NCBI GenBank assembly: GCA_049999725.1
Contig: JBNGIS010020584.1
Location: 60,369-124,368 of the forward strand
DNA from: Haplomitrium mnioides
Lineage: Eukaryota; Marchantiophyta; Haplomitriopsida; Calobryales
Direction of reading: 5' to 3'
DNA: 64,000 nt
The notes under the pieces are model-generated. The model saw nothing but the letters and a program-made list of their open reading frames with translations. It was not told the origin of the DNA and made no database searches. This document shows, in pieces, positions 22,963-33,503 of this stretch. Position numbers and translations under genes: made by a program. Within the stretch, counting starts at the first letter, position 1. Every line of letters starts with the position of its first letter.

Positions 22963-24548
22963 TGAAATCTTCAGAGGAAAAAGATCCGAAGCCACCATAG
23001 CATAGGATTATTTAGGATTTAACCTATCGTTTCAGTTGTGTTGATTTAGAGTGCCAAATTTTGTGTAAGTCTCCTCAAGACTCTAAATTGAGGGTTGCCA
23101 TTGCTTTATTCATAGTAAAGATTCATTGAGGAAGAACTCAGAAGTATTGTTTCATAAGAGCAATTGTATTTTGTAATCTGAAACTAGAGTAAGGAAGAGA
23201 ATTCGCGAGTACGTAAGCAAGAAAGTATTCCCGTTATGATCGTGTAAAAGGAACTTAAAGCAGTTGTCATCTTGGCGTTGCAAATTTGCAGGTTGTCATC
23301 CAGCGGGAGAGGCCAAAATCGTCTCAAGCTCATCCGTAAATCACACTTGAATCTGATGTACATTTAGAATTAGCAAGGTGACCCAAGAAGGGAGTCGATT
23401 GCGGTAGGGAGGTGTATCCCAAGTCAATCGTAGGACCTACCGAATCAATGGTGGAGAGTAAGAGCCTTGTTAAATATGCAGAAGGAATAGGAAATGAGTG
23501 ATGAGAACTAACCTTGTAGATCGACGGATTTGTAAGGTTGAGTTTGAGTCAACAAACTAGAAATCATCGCGATTAATTTGATCTTTGCTCAAAGTGTTCT
23601 GCTTAATTCCAAAATCTACATTGTAACTAAGTGAGAAGAGGGTTTAGTTGAGAGAAAGATTAAAAGAAAGAGATTAAAGCTGCTCCATTATCCTTGTGAT
23701 TTGCAATGGAGAAAAAAGATTTCTCGAAGGCTGTACGAGAACAAATATAGCACACATCTGTTAGAAGTGAAGTTCAGAAGAGCAAATGCGAAGATAGGAA
23801 CTTTGGGATCCGAAGTATCCAAAATGCGTGTATTGGTTGCAGGTTGATAGCAGAAGTTATCACGAGAAAAAGTGTTTACGAGTCAGAAATTGAATTCGGA
23901 TAAGTGTTAGGTTTGTTTCTGAAGAAGGCTCGGAAGTCCAAAGAATTCAGCGGAATGACGTTCAAACTTCCTTGTGGAAAATGACATCGGATGGCTAAGA
24001 TCCGAAGAGGATTTTGACGTATAGCATTGAAAGTCATAAGTGACGTGAGCTATTTTGTTGACTAGTGTTGAAGTTCACATACACAGGAAAGTACAAATAA
24101 GGACAAACAATCCAACTTCTAGATTGACGAAAGTATCGTACAATGACAAAAGCAGTTCCCAAGTGATAATTCAGAAATTGGCTGTTGGATTCAGAAGTGT
24201 CGCTTCAGAACACACGTATCTTACCTTGTTTTGTCTATACAAAGTTTCTGGAGTTAGATCTCATTAATATGAAGTCAGATTGTGATCTTGAACTAGTATA
24301 AGAAGCTAAAAGTGAAGGTTTTGCTGAGAAAGAGTATCTTGCTAGCATAAATCCATTGTCTCCCCATGTAAAACAACCCATAAAAGGGATAAATCGTGAT
24401 TTTTTTGGATCTCGTTGTTACCACAGTGTTAGAACATTCCATAAAATTGTGGGCACTAAACTTGGGAGTTTAGGAAGGTAAGGAAGAGAGACAATGTGTG
24501 GAGGAGGGTGTTGACCTCTAGGTAGACTTGTCCCTACCTATTACTATT
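22963..24548 (+). other. Unrecognised spacer between ORF1 and gag in copy B
   Basis: About 1.6 kb with no frame longer than roughly 70 codons and no domain I can name. It may be the rest of the element leader, an intron-like region as in Ogre elements, or an older insertion. Confidence 0.35.
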
Positions 24549-26060
24549 ATGGCTAATTTAGTACGTCTTCCAAGACTATGAGGCGAATTCAAGTACAAGT
24601 CCTTCAAAATACGACTAAAGGAAGACCCTGATGCATGGCTGGATGATCAAGAAAATACTACAAAGGCTAATAGGGAGAGCAATATCATAATTGACACTCT
24701 TACAGCTATCCTAAAGGGATAGGCATAGTCATGGTACAAGGACTTGGCGAATAATATCAAGAGAGATTGGAGAGCTTTCAAAGTTGTGTTTGTGTCAGAA
24801 TTTTGAAAGATTGTGGAAGAGATAGAGAGGCCTTGATAAAAATAAAGTAGCTCCAATTGAAGAGAAAGGAGTTAGAGAGGAGATTCTTGCAAAAGGTTCA
24901 AGAAGGTGGCAAGGAAGATGAATCCACCAGCCACGGACATGATGTTGATCTCATGGTTTCTCATAGCCCTGCCTAGAGAGATAAGAACATTGGTATGACA
25001 AACTAATCCAAAGACCCTAGAGGTTGTTGTGAGTACAGCCCAATCTCACATAAAGTCCGCTATTACTAGCTCAAGAAGGAAGCAAGAGCTAAGTATGAGT
25101 CAAGGGACTCTTTGGATAACTCAAGCAGTAAGGAGTTAGAGGAGAGCTCGGTCTCCACCTTGGAGAGTGAAGAGGACTTGCACAATAGCAATTCTCATGA
25201 GGATTGGTCTTCTTGGAAAAGAAGAAGAAGAGGGAATACCAGAAAAAGAAGGAGGCTAGGGATCGGAAAGATATGCACTCCCACCATCACAATGGGATGA
25301 ACAAGAAGTCAAAGTGAGTTCCAGATCGAGAGCTTGAACTAGAGCCTAGCGGGAAGAAAAGTGGGAAGGATCTACTAGAGAAGTTGATTGCAAAGATGGA
25401 GACCATGAATATACTCCTCGTAGGGATCAAGCCAAAGAGCAAGCAGAGACACCAGACAAGTAGGGTTCTGGTGCATAAAGTGCAACCAGCAAAGCCACTC
25501 CCCTCAAGAGTGCCCCACAAAGCCGCATGCTATCCACTTTGTGAGAGAAGAACCCCTAGAATACGTGTATGAGGAGGTGGAGTATGTGTTAGAGGAAGCC
25601 CCACAAACAATGTACTAAATCAGTTGCGCACCTTGCACAATGATGGGTAGACCTGCGAGAATGGGAACGAGACAATTGAGTGGGTGCGTTGCCAACAAGC
25701 CACCCAAACGACTATCATGGTGTGCTTAAATTGTGGCCATCCAGGTGACATCTCTTCGAATTGCCTTGAGTTGAGGAAACAAAAAAATGGGTTGTCATAT
25801 ACGCTTTGTTTCCAATCTAAGAAGGAGGGGTATGTAGCGATGAATTGCTTACTCAATAGAAGGCCAAAGACAACTTTGAATGCACACATTATTCTTGCAT
25901 CACGAGTGGAAGTTAATATGATCACTCTAGAATGGGAAAAGATTACAAAGTGCAAGGCAAAGGAGAAGAAAGCTATACTGCCAGGTTGAGAGATCCTGTT
26001 GCTAGAGAAATGTTATCGAGTTGTTTTTTTATCAAGAGCTAAAGCTCAGAAGAAGGACAA
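24549..26060 (+). pseudogene. Copy B gag
   Basis: The frame starts MANLVRLPRL at ATG 24549, paralleling MANSVPLFGLQ in copy C. It contains GEFKYKSF, DPDAWLDDQENT (about 24625), SWYKDLANNIKRDWRAFKVV (about 24730), MNPPATDMMLISWFLIALPR (about 24920) and AQSHIKSAITSSRRK. A serine/acidic linker follows (25115-25200). Zinc knuckle 1, CIKCNQQSHSPQEC (about 25473-25514), is intact. Knuckle 2 reads CLNCGHPGDISSNC with His changed to Asp. Knuckle 3 reads CFQSKKEGYVAMNC with Cys and His lost. Stops and frameshifts are frequent. Confidence 0.8.
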
Positions 26061-26329
26061 GCAGAGGAAAGGGCATGAAGCTGAGAAGGCTAAGGCTCCA
26101 CAGTCTCCATCTATTAGAGATTCAAATTATTATTAGAGCAATAATCCCAAATGGTTCTACCCCAAGCAGCAGGAAGAGGTGAGGAACCAATTAGAGTTGT
26201 TGGATGCAGCTCAGGGCAACAAGGTGGCCAAAGAGACCCTCTAAGAGGTTCAAAGGCAACAAGCATTTGAAGAAACTCTGAAATTCAAGGAGGCAATAAC
26301 ACCCCCAACATAGACGATGAAGCCCGTCA

Positions 26330-27250
26330 CTTACAACATTCAAGAAAATGTCTGAGACTTCCCCGTCGCTGCCATAGTGGGGAAGTTGATCAAAGATACC
26401 CCGTTGTACAAAATACAATTGAGAGAACTACTGATGGAACCCAAGAGGTGGAGAAGACTACCAGAGGTAGATGCGCTAGCCGATTTGAGCTCGGTGTATG
26501 AAGATCAAGGAGCCCCTAAAACTGATGCTCAAATCACTAAGTGTACACTCTTGTTGATGTTAGTGGATAGAGGACCAAGAGTCAACATCATGATTTAGAA
26601 GACTGCACACCGGTTGGGATTCAAGGAATTCCAACCCACCGCTTCAAGCATAAGCTTGGTCGATGGATCTCGGGTCAAGCCTCTAGGAGCCATATTGAAA
26701 GTACCTACCACCATTGCTGACATTGAATTCAGGTTGAATTACCTTGTGATGTGGCCAACACAAACGTCTTCTTACTCCGTTTGATCATAAGACCTAAGAT
26801 GTATGGGGCCCAAGTTTTGTACAATTGGGGAAACTCTACTCTGGTGTTTGGGTTGGAGAAAATAGTAGCCCATTATGGGTTAGTGTTGCAATAGGGGCAA
26901 TGCAAGTTGAGAGGAATAGGCTAAATCTGAATGCTATTACTGGGTCCAATTCATCAATGATGCTACTGAGCAAGATCTATTGGGGGAGGGGGTAGTGGCA
27001 CTTAACTAGATAGAGCTCACAGGGACCACGGCAGCAAAATCTGGTGAGGATGAGACTTTTGGGGTTGTTGAGGAGAGTGAGATGCCTGAACCCGAGCTAA
27101 AAGGGGAGTCGAGGTCCATCAGCAAGCATACCCACAAAGAAAGTAGAAGTGGGACATTGATGGTGCCTATTAATTCCATCCGGATTGTTGTGGACCTCTC
27201 CTTGGCCTTAACTCTCGAAGAAGCCAATATGAGGAAAAAGAGCTACACAT
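26330..27250 (+). pseudogene. Copy B retropepsin region, truncated
   Basis: GKLIKDTPLYKIQLRELLME (26380-26440) and LPEVDALADLSSVYEDQ are the pre-protease segment shared with copies A, C and E. The active-site region reads MLVDRGPRVNIM (about 26555-26590) followed by a stop and TAHRLGFKEFQPTASSISLV, VPTTIADIEFRLNYLVMWP and a TLVFGLEKIVAHYG-like segment. The linker continues to about 27250, where the element ends at an inverted LTR. No RT is present. Confidence 0.72.
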
Positions 27251-27261
27251 GTTAACAAGGT

Positions 27262-29001
27262 CCTTTATGAGACTGTCTTGGACCCCGATTTATCTCTTTT
27301 ATGCACTAATAACTATGTGTTGTCTGGCGGGGTACTCACTCAACACCAACCCCAAGCACCACAACCAACTCCTTCTCTTCAACAACACTCCAAGGCAAAA
27401 GCCCAATTCACTCAAATCTGTCTTTCAAGCAGCCAACCATTATTGCCAGGGATCTGTTGTCAAACCTTGATATATACACTATCCCAAAGGAGACAAAGTA
27501 ATTACAAGACTACTCCTAGAAACTCAATGCAACTCTTGCACAAGAAAAATATACAACAACTAGCTACTTAAACACATTGACTACACCTTCACCGCACTCT
27601 CAAATTGCTTTGCATAGTCTCTAGCACTCATGTACAATTATACAACAGAATTTATAAACATATCTACACTATTCACACAGTAGAAGCACAAAGCACCACC
27701 AGCCAACGACTCCTGACACTACTTGAATTCCTCTATGACACTTCACATCAGCCCGCCCACTCACACACACGCCTCCTAACAGTTTAGAAACTTCCATCGC
27801 TAGAAGGTCTTGAGTTTACTTCCACAAGCTTGGCAGAGGTCTGTTTAGCTTACACACCTAGAAGAAAGTCCTACCAATTACTTGAACCCACCCAACCCGA
27901 GACCTCGACCGGATCTTCTCTGCAATGCGCAGGCACTAACTCAACCACCCCTTGCATTCGGGCTCCCTTTGAAATGCTAACCTACATTACCCTCATGGTG
28001 CTACTCAGGTTGATTCCCTTTTGCAACCATAAACAAAGCAAGCCCATAGCCTTTTCTGCTAGTCGATCATGATTTCAGGGTCGAATGCCCTCTCTTCTCC
28101 TTCGAGTATTGATTCACCTGTGAATGCATGTACACCCTCAAGAATGAGTACACCAAGATTGCTTGAGCCTCCCACCCAACAATTTTTGATACCCCTCCAA
28201 TCCACATCCACTCTTGATAGCCCCCTGCACAAGAACATTCACTTCAAACAAAGTGTCACTAGAATGCAGTCTTTGTTCCTCCCTATTCCCCTCACGCAAA
28301 ATCATCAATGACACCTCACAATCAACCTCTCAACCTCAATACATCGTCAGCATCATCAACAGTGCATCTGCGAATAACCTTGCATGCATCTACGCTTCAT
28401 CAGTCGCACCAACATCCCCATCAAGACCGATCGTTCAACCATAGTGCATTGTCAACAACATCAAACAATACATTAGTGCACACACTTGTGCACCTCCATG
28501 CTTCGTTGAGTTGCTCCAACCCTCACACTTCGAAGTGGGGTTATTTTATACTTCATGCTTTTTTTCACCTCCTCGCATGTGACCCATTCTGACCCTTTGC
28601 CTGAAAGCTTCTTCATGAGGCAGTAGTGAAGAGCACCCCTTGTCAATTCAAACTTTGTACACAATGGTCAAGTAATAACACTTGTCTCAAGAATGCCGAT
28701 GGTCGATCCTTTGAGGAATTGAACCAATGAAGATAGACTTGTCTGACCTAAAAAGGATATCAGCCCAATCCTGAAAGGAATGTTGAAATGACATGATAAA
28801 CCCGAACGAACTCGATAATCAATGGTAGAGCCGATCACCGATAGTATACACCGATGAGCAACGATGGATCCAATAAGCAATTGTTTGCCTCAATAGTTTA
28901 CTTCTTTTGATAAAACACCCCCCAACATTGTCTTTCACAAGGAAGGTGGATTTTCTCGTCCCATCAAAAAAGGAAAAATCTTGTACAATCAACCCCTCAG
29001 T
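27262..29001 (-). repeat. G1-like LTR fragment F (B subfamily), inverted relative to copy B
   Basis: It reads GGTCCTTTATGAGACTGTC near its start, where the copy A LTR has GGTCCTTTTATGAGATGGCC. It shares ACTCAACACCAACCCCAAG with the reverse complement of copy B near 20200, and CCATCAAAAAAGGAAAAATC with B near 18740. About 75 bp of the inner LTR end and 590 bp of the outer end are missing. It is cut on the right by the chromovirus-like element J. Confidence 0.72.
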
Positions 29002-29188
29002 TGTAAGAGAATCTCAAAGACCAAATCCAAATGAGTAAGAACTTATGGTGAACTCTAAAAGATTTCTTCAACCAAAAGCAACTCAAGGTCCAAGCTAAGA
29101 TTAAGAGTGCAAGCAAAATCCAAACAACTAAAGAATCCAAGTGACTCAAGAGGAACTCTAGAATGAGGAGTGGGGCTAAGAAGCCCTT

Positions 29189-29198
29189 CTATTTATAC
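29189..29198 (-). promoter_or_regulatory. TATA box in the LTR of J
   Basis: The minus strand reads TTGTATAAATAGAAGGG, a strong plant TATA box in the correct orientation for transcription into the element. It fits an LTR U3/R boundary. Confidence 0.55.
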
Positions 29199-29257
29199 AA
29201 GAGAAGAGGGTGTCATCCCTCTTTCTTCACTTATAAGTTACTTCTAATTTCAGTCCT

Positions 29258-29346
29258 AAAGATGACTCTCTACCAAAAGTGACTTTGAATGCAAGTAACC
29301 TAAAAGTGACTCTCTACCAAAAGTGACTTCAAAGGCAAGTAATCCA
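29258..29346 (-). repeat. Direct repeat of about 44 bp inside the LTR of J
   Basis: AAGATGACTCTCTACCAAAAGTGACTT-type sequence at 29258 recurs at 29302 with GTGACTCTCTACCAAAAG and a shared GGCAAGTAA/TGCAAGTAA tail. Such U3 repeats often carry enhancer-like sites, but function here is unknown. Confidence 0.7.
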
Positions 29347-29439
29347 ATCTTAACTCTAAAACTGACTCACTACCACTTCCTTCACTCCTATCTATTTTCT
29401 TATAAATAGCACAACCTTATACTTGTACTATTATATAAT

Positions 29440-29450
29440 CCCCTCCTTCT
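29440..29450 (-). promoter_or_regulatory. Polypurine tract of J
   Basis: On the minus strand GAAGGAGGGGAT directly precedes the LTR start. It is the expected plus-strand primer of the element. Confidence 0.65.
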
Positions 29451-30925
29451 AGTCGACGACGTCCTTGTCATTGTCGCAACTTTTTAAAATTTGAATAGCT
29501 TCTTGAGCCTTTTTCAAGATTTGACAAAGGTTCTCAAGTAGCCTCATGANNNNNNNNNNNNNNNNNNNNNNNNNNNNNNNNNNNNNNNNNNNNNNNNNNN
29601 NNNNNNNNNNNNNNNNNNNNNNNNNNNNNNNNNNNNNNNNNNNNNNNNNAAGAACAATGGCCAGAGGAGGAAGTTGAACACGATTTAGGAAAAAAGATGG
29701 TCTAGGAACAAAAGGCTTAAGTTTAGACACATGGAACACGAGATGAATCTTCATATAAAGAGGAAGATCAAGTTTATAAGCAACATGAGAAATAACTTGA
29801 GAAAAAGAGAAAGGACCAATCCAGGTAGGAGATAACTTACAGACTTGAGTATCTAAAGACAATATAAGATTATGAGTGGATAACATAACTTGGTCACCTA
29901 AAACATAAGAGTAATCACGACGATGTTTATCAGCAAATTGTTTTTGCTGATTTTAAGTAATAACAACATGGTTTCTGGCATCTTGCAACGAGGAAGATAA
30001 ACAAGACAAAAATTTAGAAAGATTGAGAACATTGGAAGATGAAGGAGAAAGCAAACCATCAGGAACAAAAGAATATTGACCTGAATTAAGAAAGAAAAGA
30101 GAAAAACCAATACTTGCTTGTTTGGAGTTGTTGTATGCAAACTCCATAGCCGGTAAAAAACTATCCCAATCTATATGATGAACATTGATAAACGCTCGAA
30201 GCATATCCTCTATAGTGCGATTTTCTCGTTCGATTTGCCTATCTGTTTGAGTATGATACGCAGACATAGATAGTTTGGTATCCAAAAGTGTGAATAACTC
30301 TCGCCAAAGCTTCCTAGTGAATAAGTACCTTTGGCATTCCATGATATTGCAAGACTGTATCAAAATAAATCTTCGCCAATTGTGGAGAATCCATCATATC
30401 GACTATCGGTGCTAGATGAATTTGCTTGCTTAGTTTATCCACAAACACCACAATGGCCGTAAACTCACGAGGCGTGGTTGGAAACGAAGTGATAAGATCC
30501 AAACTTACATATTCCTACCGAGTAATAGGAATCGAAAATGGTTGCAAAAGACCAACTGGTTTTTGATTTGAAGCATTGTTTTGTTGACAACTTTCACAAG
30601 AGCGAATAAAGCCACAAACATCTTGAGCTAGGTTTGGCCACCACCAAGTCCGTTGAAGCAACTCCATAGTCTTGTCTTCTCCAAGATGCCTTGAAATTGG
30701 AATATCATGTGCTTCTTGTAAACATGTCATTCAAAGAGCATCATCTTGAGGAACATATATTTGATGGCCTTGCTAGAGAATACCATCTCGAATAGAAAAG
30801 GTATGATGCTCACCATCTTGGACCACCAATTGTGCTCTAACAAAAGTAAAGAAGGTGTCTTCTTGTAACTTTTGTCGAAAGTCGTCACAAGTTGCTTCAT
30901 CAAGATGTAATATACTAGCATTTGC
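29449..30925 (-). pseudogene. J integrase
   Basis: Reading leftward: zinc-binding region ISRHLGEDKT, WWWPNLAQDVCGFIRSCESC (about 30700-30590); catalytic core MDLITSFPTTPREFTAIVVF with the first Asp (about 30500-30445); YHGMPKVLIH (about 30345-30315); DTKLSMSAYHTQTDRQIERE and NRTIEDMLRAF, which include the catalytic Glu region; then the C-terminal TWIGPFSFSQVISHVAYKL and IHLVFHVSKLKPFVPRPS (29840-29700). The second catalytic Asp is missing: the frame jumps from KVLIH to TRKLWRELFTLL with a frame change, a short deletion. A 100-N gap interrupts the C-terminus. Confidence 0.85.
29550..29649. other. Assembly gap, 100 N
   Basis: Exactly 100 N, a placeholder of unknown true length. It lies in the integrase C-terminal region of J, where a chromodomain would be encoded. 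Confidence 0.97.
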
Positions 30926-31029
30926 TATCTCTAGTGTATTTATTCAATGATCTAATCTTCAAGACAATGCATCACGAATAGTGTGGAACCTTCTCGGCTT
31001 GTACTCCAACTTGAAATCAAAGAGTTGTA

Positions 31030-31390
31030 ATTGATCTTCCTATCAATGATGATGACTTGTCATATTTTCCAAGTAGATTGCTTGAAGCAATGGCTTGTGG
31101 TCTGTGCGCATAAATACAAGTTTGCCCAAAAGACAATGTCTCCACACCTTTGTAGCATAAACTATTGCTAATTGCTCTTGATCTCTTGTAGAATAATTTC
31201 TCTCCATTGCATTCAATTGGCGTGACATGAATGCAATTGGATGAAGTCCATCCTTGAACTCTTGTTGTAAAACGGCTCCAATAGAAAAATTAGAAGCATC
31301 AAAATCAACTATACAATGCCTCTTTGGATCATATGGTTGTAGATTTGCATGAGATGTCATTGGATCCTTGAGTTGTTGAAATGCCACTTG
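31030..31390 (-). pseudogene. J RNase H
   Basis: The frame contains CIVDFDASNFSIGAVLQQEF with the first catalytic Asp, HPIAFMSRQLNAMERNYSTR, DQEQLAIVYATKVWRH with the Glu, and FMRTDHKPLLQAI with the next Asp. All key residues are visible. The domain is open for about 114 codons (31387-31043), the best-preserved part of J. Confidence 0.88.
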
Positions 31391-31402
31391 CTCCTTGGTC
31401 GT

Positions 31403-32430
31403 CTATTTGAACTTTGCATCCTTCCCTAGTAAATCTGTAAGCGGTGCAGGAATATGAGCATAGTAATGAATGAATCTTTGATAAAAACTTGCCAATCTAT
31501 TAAAAGCTTGAACATTCTTTGCATCATTTGGTGTCGGCCACTCTGCAATAGCCTTAATTTTCTCTTCCTCTATCTTGATGTCATCTGAAGACACTTTATG
31601 CTCTAGATAAGTCATCTCTTGCTTCCAAAACTCACACTTAGATTGCTTGCAATAAAACTTATAATTGCATTGTCGTTGTAGTACCTCCTTGAGATAGCAA
31701 GATGCTTTACTTCACTTTTACCAAACATAATGAAATCGTCCAAAAATACCAACACTGACTTATCCAATAACCCATCAAAAACTCGATGCATTTGATCCAT
31801 AAATATTGTCAAAGCATTAGTAAGACCAAATGAAAGAACTTTCCACTCAAAATTCTCGTACCTTATGCGAAAAGCTCTCTTTGGTAAATTACTTCGCTTG
31901 ATTGGAATTTGCCAATAGCCACTTCAAAGATCCAACTTAGAAACAAAATCGTGCACCACTCAATTGATCCAACAAATCATCAATAAGAGGTAGAAAATAG
32001 GCATTCTTCACTGTTTGATTGTTCAATCCTTGATAATCTGTACAAAGACAAAATCCAACATCTTTCTTTGGTACAAAGAATATTGGAGCTCTCCAAAGAG
32101 AAGTACTATGTTGAATGAAATCCTTCTTAAGAAGATCCATCAATGTCTTTCGAAGCTTCTCTAATTCTTATGGTGATAGCCGATATATAGGTTGATTATA
32201 AGGAGTGCTTCCTGATATCAACTCAATCGGAAAAGGCATTCTTCGATCGTCTTGTAACCCCTTTGGCAAATCCTTCGGAAACACATCCACAAACTCTTTC
32301 AAAATATCATCTATCATTAAGGTAGGTGCACCTTTTCCTCCCTCCTTACTCAAGTCTATGATGGGCTTAATCCAAACAACAAAGATATGCAACTCTTGTG
32401 TCACTAAATTAACATGCTCAACTGATTTAG
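31403..32430 (-). pseudogene. J reverse transcriptase
   Basis: In order: LPKGLQDDRRMPFPIELISG and PIYRLSP (about 32270-32170), [20 protein letters not shown] and [20 protein letters not shown] (32140-32000), a frame change, VLVFLDDFIMFGKSEVKH with an FLDD catalytic box (about 31760-31710), and IKAIAEWPTPNDAKNVQAFN with SFYQRF (31560-31460). The order and motifs are those of Ty3/gypsy RT. Stops at 32168 and between 31937 and 31812 break the frame. Confidence 0.87.
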
Positions 32431-32436
32431 GCTTCT

Positions 32437-32790
32437 TCACCAATGGTGTTGAACACCCCAAAAGAAATTTCTTACCTTGTAAGGTAACTTGAATTTTTTT
32501 TGTCCCCAATCAAATTGATCGGACCTTTCTTCAAGCCCACCCAATCTTAAAATAATGTTATATTGTAGAGATGCAATAACAAATTGTATACATTCTGTAT
32601 ACTCTTTTACATTCCTTAGAAGGAATGGCTTTTGAGAGCAAAATACGTCATGCTTTTGGCCATCAGCATTAGTCACAACACTCTCTTTGATAGGTCTATA
32701 TTTTGCTTTGATTATCTTAGCAAAACGTAGTGATATAAAATTTTCAGAACTCCCACTATAGACCAACATTCTACAAGAGTGCTCCTCCTA
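32437..32790 (-). pseudogene. J protease, fused to copy D sequence
   Basis: LVYSGSSENFISLRFAKII is the retropepsin active-site region, with the usual D of D-S-G replaced by Y. TNADGQKHDV and a YNIILRLGGLEE region (expected D/ILGMxWL) follow. Upstream of this the sequence turns into copy D RT between about 32780 and 32800, so the protease N-terminus and gag are missing. Confidence 0.75.
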
Positions 32791-33503
32791 ATCTGATTAT
32801 ATCTTGAATATCCATCAAGGAAGCTATAGAATTCTTGCCCCGCAACCAAATCTAGCACCCCATCTGTGAATGGCAACGGGTAGTGGTCCTTTTTTGTGGC
32901 ATCATTTAGTTTCAGGAAATCCTGGCACACCTTCATCTTTTGTTCTCCATCTTGCTTGATCTTCTTGGGAACCACTACCAACAGAGACACCCATTCACTA
33001 TTCAAAACATGGTAAATGAAATCTGCCTCCAGCAATTTATTGATTTCCTCCTTTACCAACAGGAAAAATCAGGGGTTCATCCGGTTTTGGCGTTGTCTTA
33101 TTGGGATCGCCGTAGGTTCAAGGTCGATTTGATGTTTTCCCAATTCTCTGGGGACTCCCTTCAAGTCCATATAACTCCAAGCAAAGGCATCATTGAAATT
33201 GGTAAGGAAATGGGTGAATACTCTCTCTATTGCTTCAGATAAATCAGAGCCAATATGGAACTTCTGTCCCCCCTTGACAACCATTGGTTTGTATTGTGAA
33301 TCACGTACTACTCCCACCTCATTCCTCCATTGTGCACTGCCTTCTTGCATCAGGGTTGCCAATCGTAACCCCCCTTCTGCCCAGGGAGTCTCTTTAGACT
33401 TTTTTGGTTCTTTCTCTTGCATCCAATGAGGCACTTCAAACCTCTCTTTTCTTCTGGCCTCAATGTCCTCATCCTCTTCAAGATATTTGGTTGATCTCCT
33501 CAA
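32791..33503 (-). pseudogene. Copy D linker and N-terminal reverse transcriptase
   Basis: The linker reads FLTNFNDAFAWSYMDLKGVP and KHQIDLEPTAIPIRQRQNRM (33220-33075). RT begins at VKEEINKLLEADFIYHVLNS and continues EWVSLLVVVPKKIKQDGEQK, VCQDFLKLNDATKKDHYPLP, FTDGVLDLVAGQEFYSFLDG and YSRYNQI (about 32800). The fingers and first palm motifs are therefore present, but the YxDD box is absent because the element breaks here. A single stop separates the linker from RT near 33065. Confidence 0.85.

Larger units (their letters stand above)
18128..27261 (+). mobile_element. G1-like gypsy copy B with extra 5' gene, 3' half missing
   Basis: This plus-strand element has a 2247-bp 5' LTR (18128-20374), an 8-nt spacer, PBS (20383-20400), a decayed ORF1 (20563-22962), an unrecognised spacer, gag from 24549 and a protease region to about 27250. 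It then stops: RT, RNase H, integrase and 3' LTR are absent, and an oppositely oriented LTR of the same subfamily follows. The leader between PBS and gag is about 4.15 kb, against about 185 nt in copies A, C and D. An ORF1 ahead of gag is a known feature of the Ogre/Tat branch; assignment there is inference. Confidence 0.8.
29002..29438 (-). repeat. 3' LTR of chromovirus-like J
   Basis: The right edge is set by the purine-rich tract CCCCTCCTTC (minus strand GAAGGAGGGG) at 29440-29449. The left edge is placed at TGTAAGAGAATC (29002), where similarity to LTR fragment F ends. Its partner LTR is not in the window, so both edges are approximate. A TATA box in element orientation lies at 29189-29198 (TGTATAAATAG). 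Confidence 0.65.
29002..32790 (-). mobile_element. Chromovirus-like Ty3/gypsy element J, 5' half lost
   Basis: This minus-strand element has a short 3' LTR (29002-29438), a polypurine tract (GAAGGAGGGGA), integrase with a GPY/F-type C-terminus, RNase H, RT and protease. Gag, PBS and 5' LTR are missing: at about 32790 the protease frame joins the RT of copy D. Integrase lies after RNase H, as in Ty3/gypsy. The GPY/F motif (WIGPFSFSQVISHVAYKL) supports the chromovirus branch. A chromodomain cannot be judged because a gap (29550-29649) covers the expected place. Several stops, frameshifts and a deletion at an integrase catalytic site show it is dead. Confidence 0.82.

Noticed and set aside
27605-28592. 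Short plus-strand open frames rich in Thr, Ser and His
   Set aside because: They lie within LTR fragment F, antisense to the element, and correspond to LTR sequence shared with copy B.
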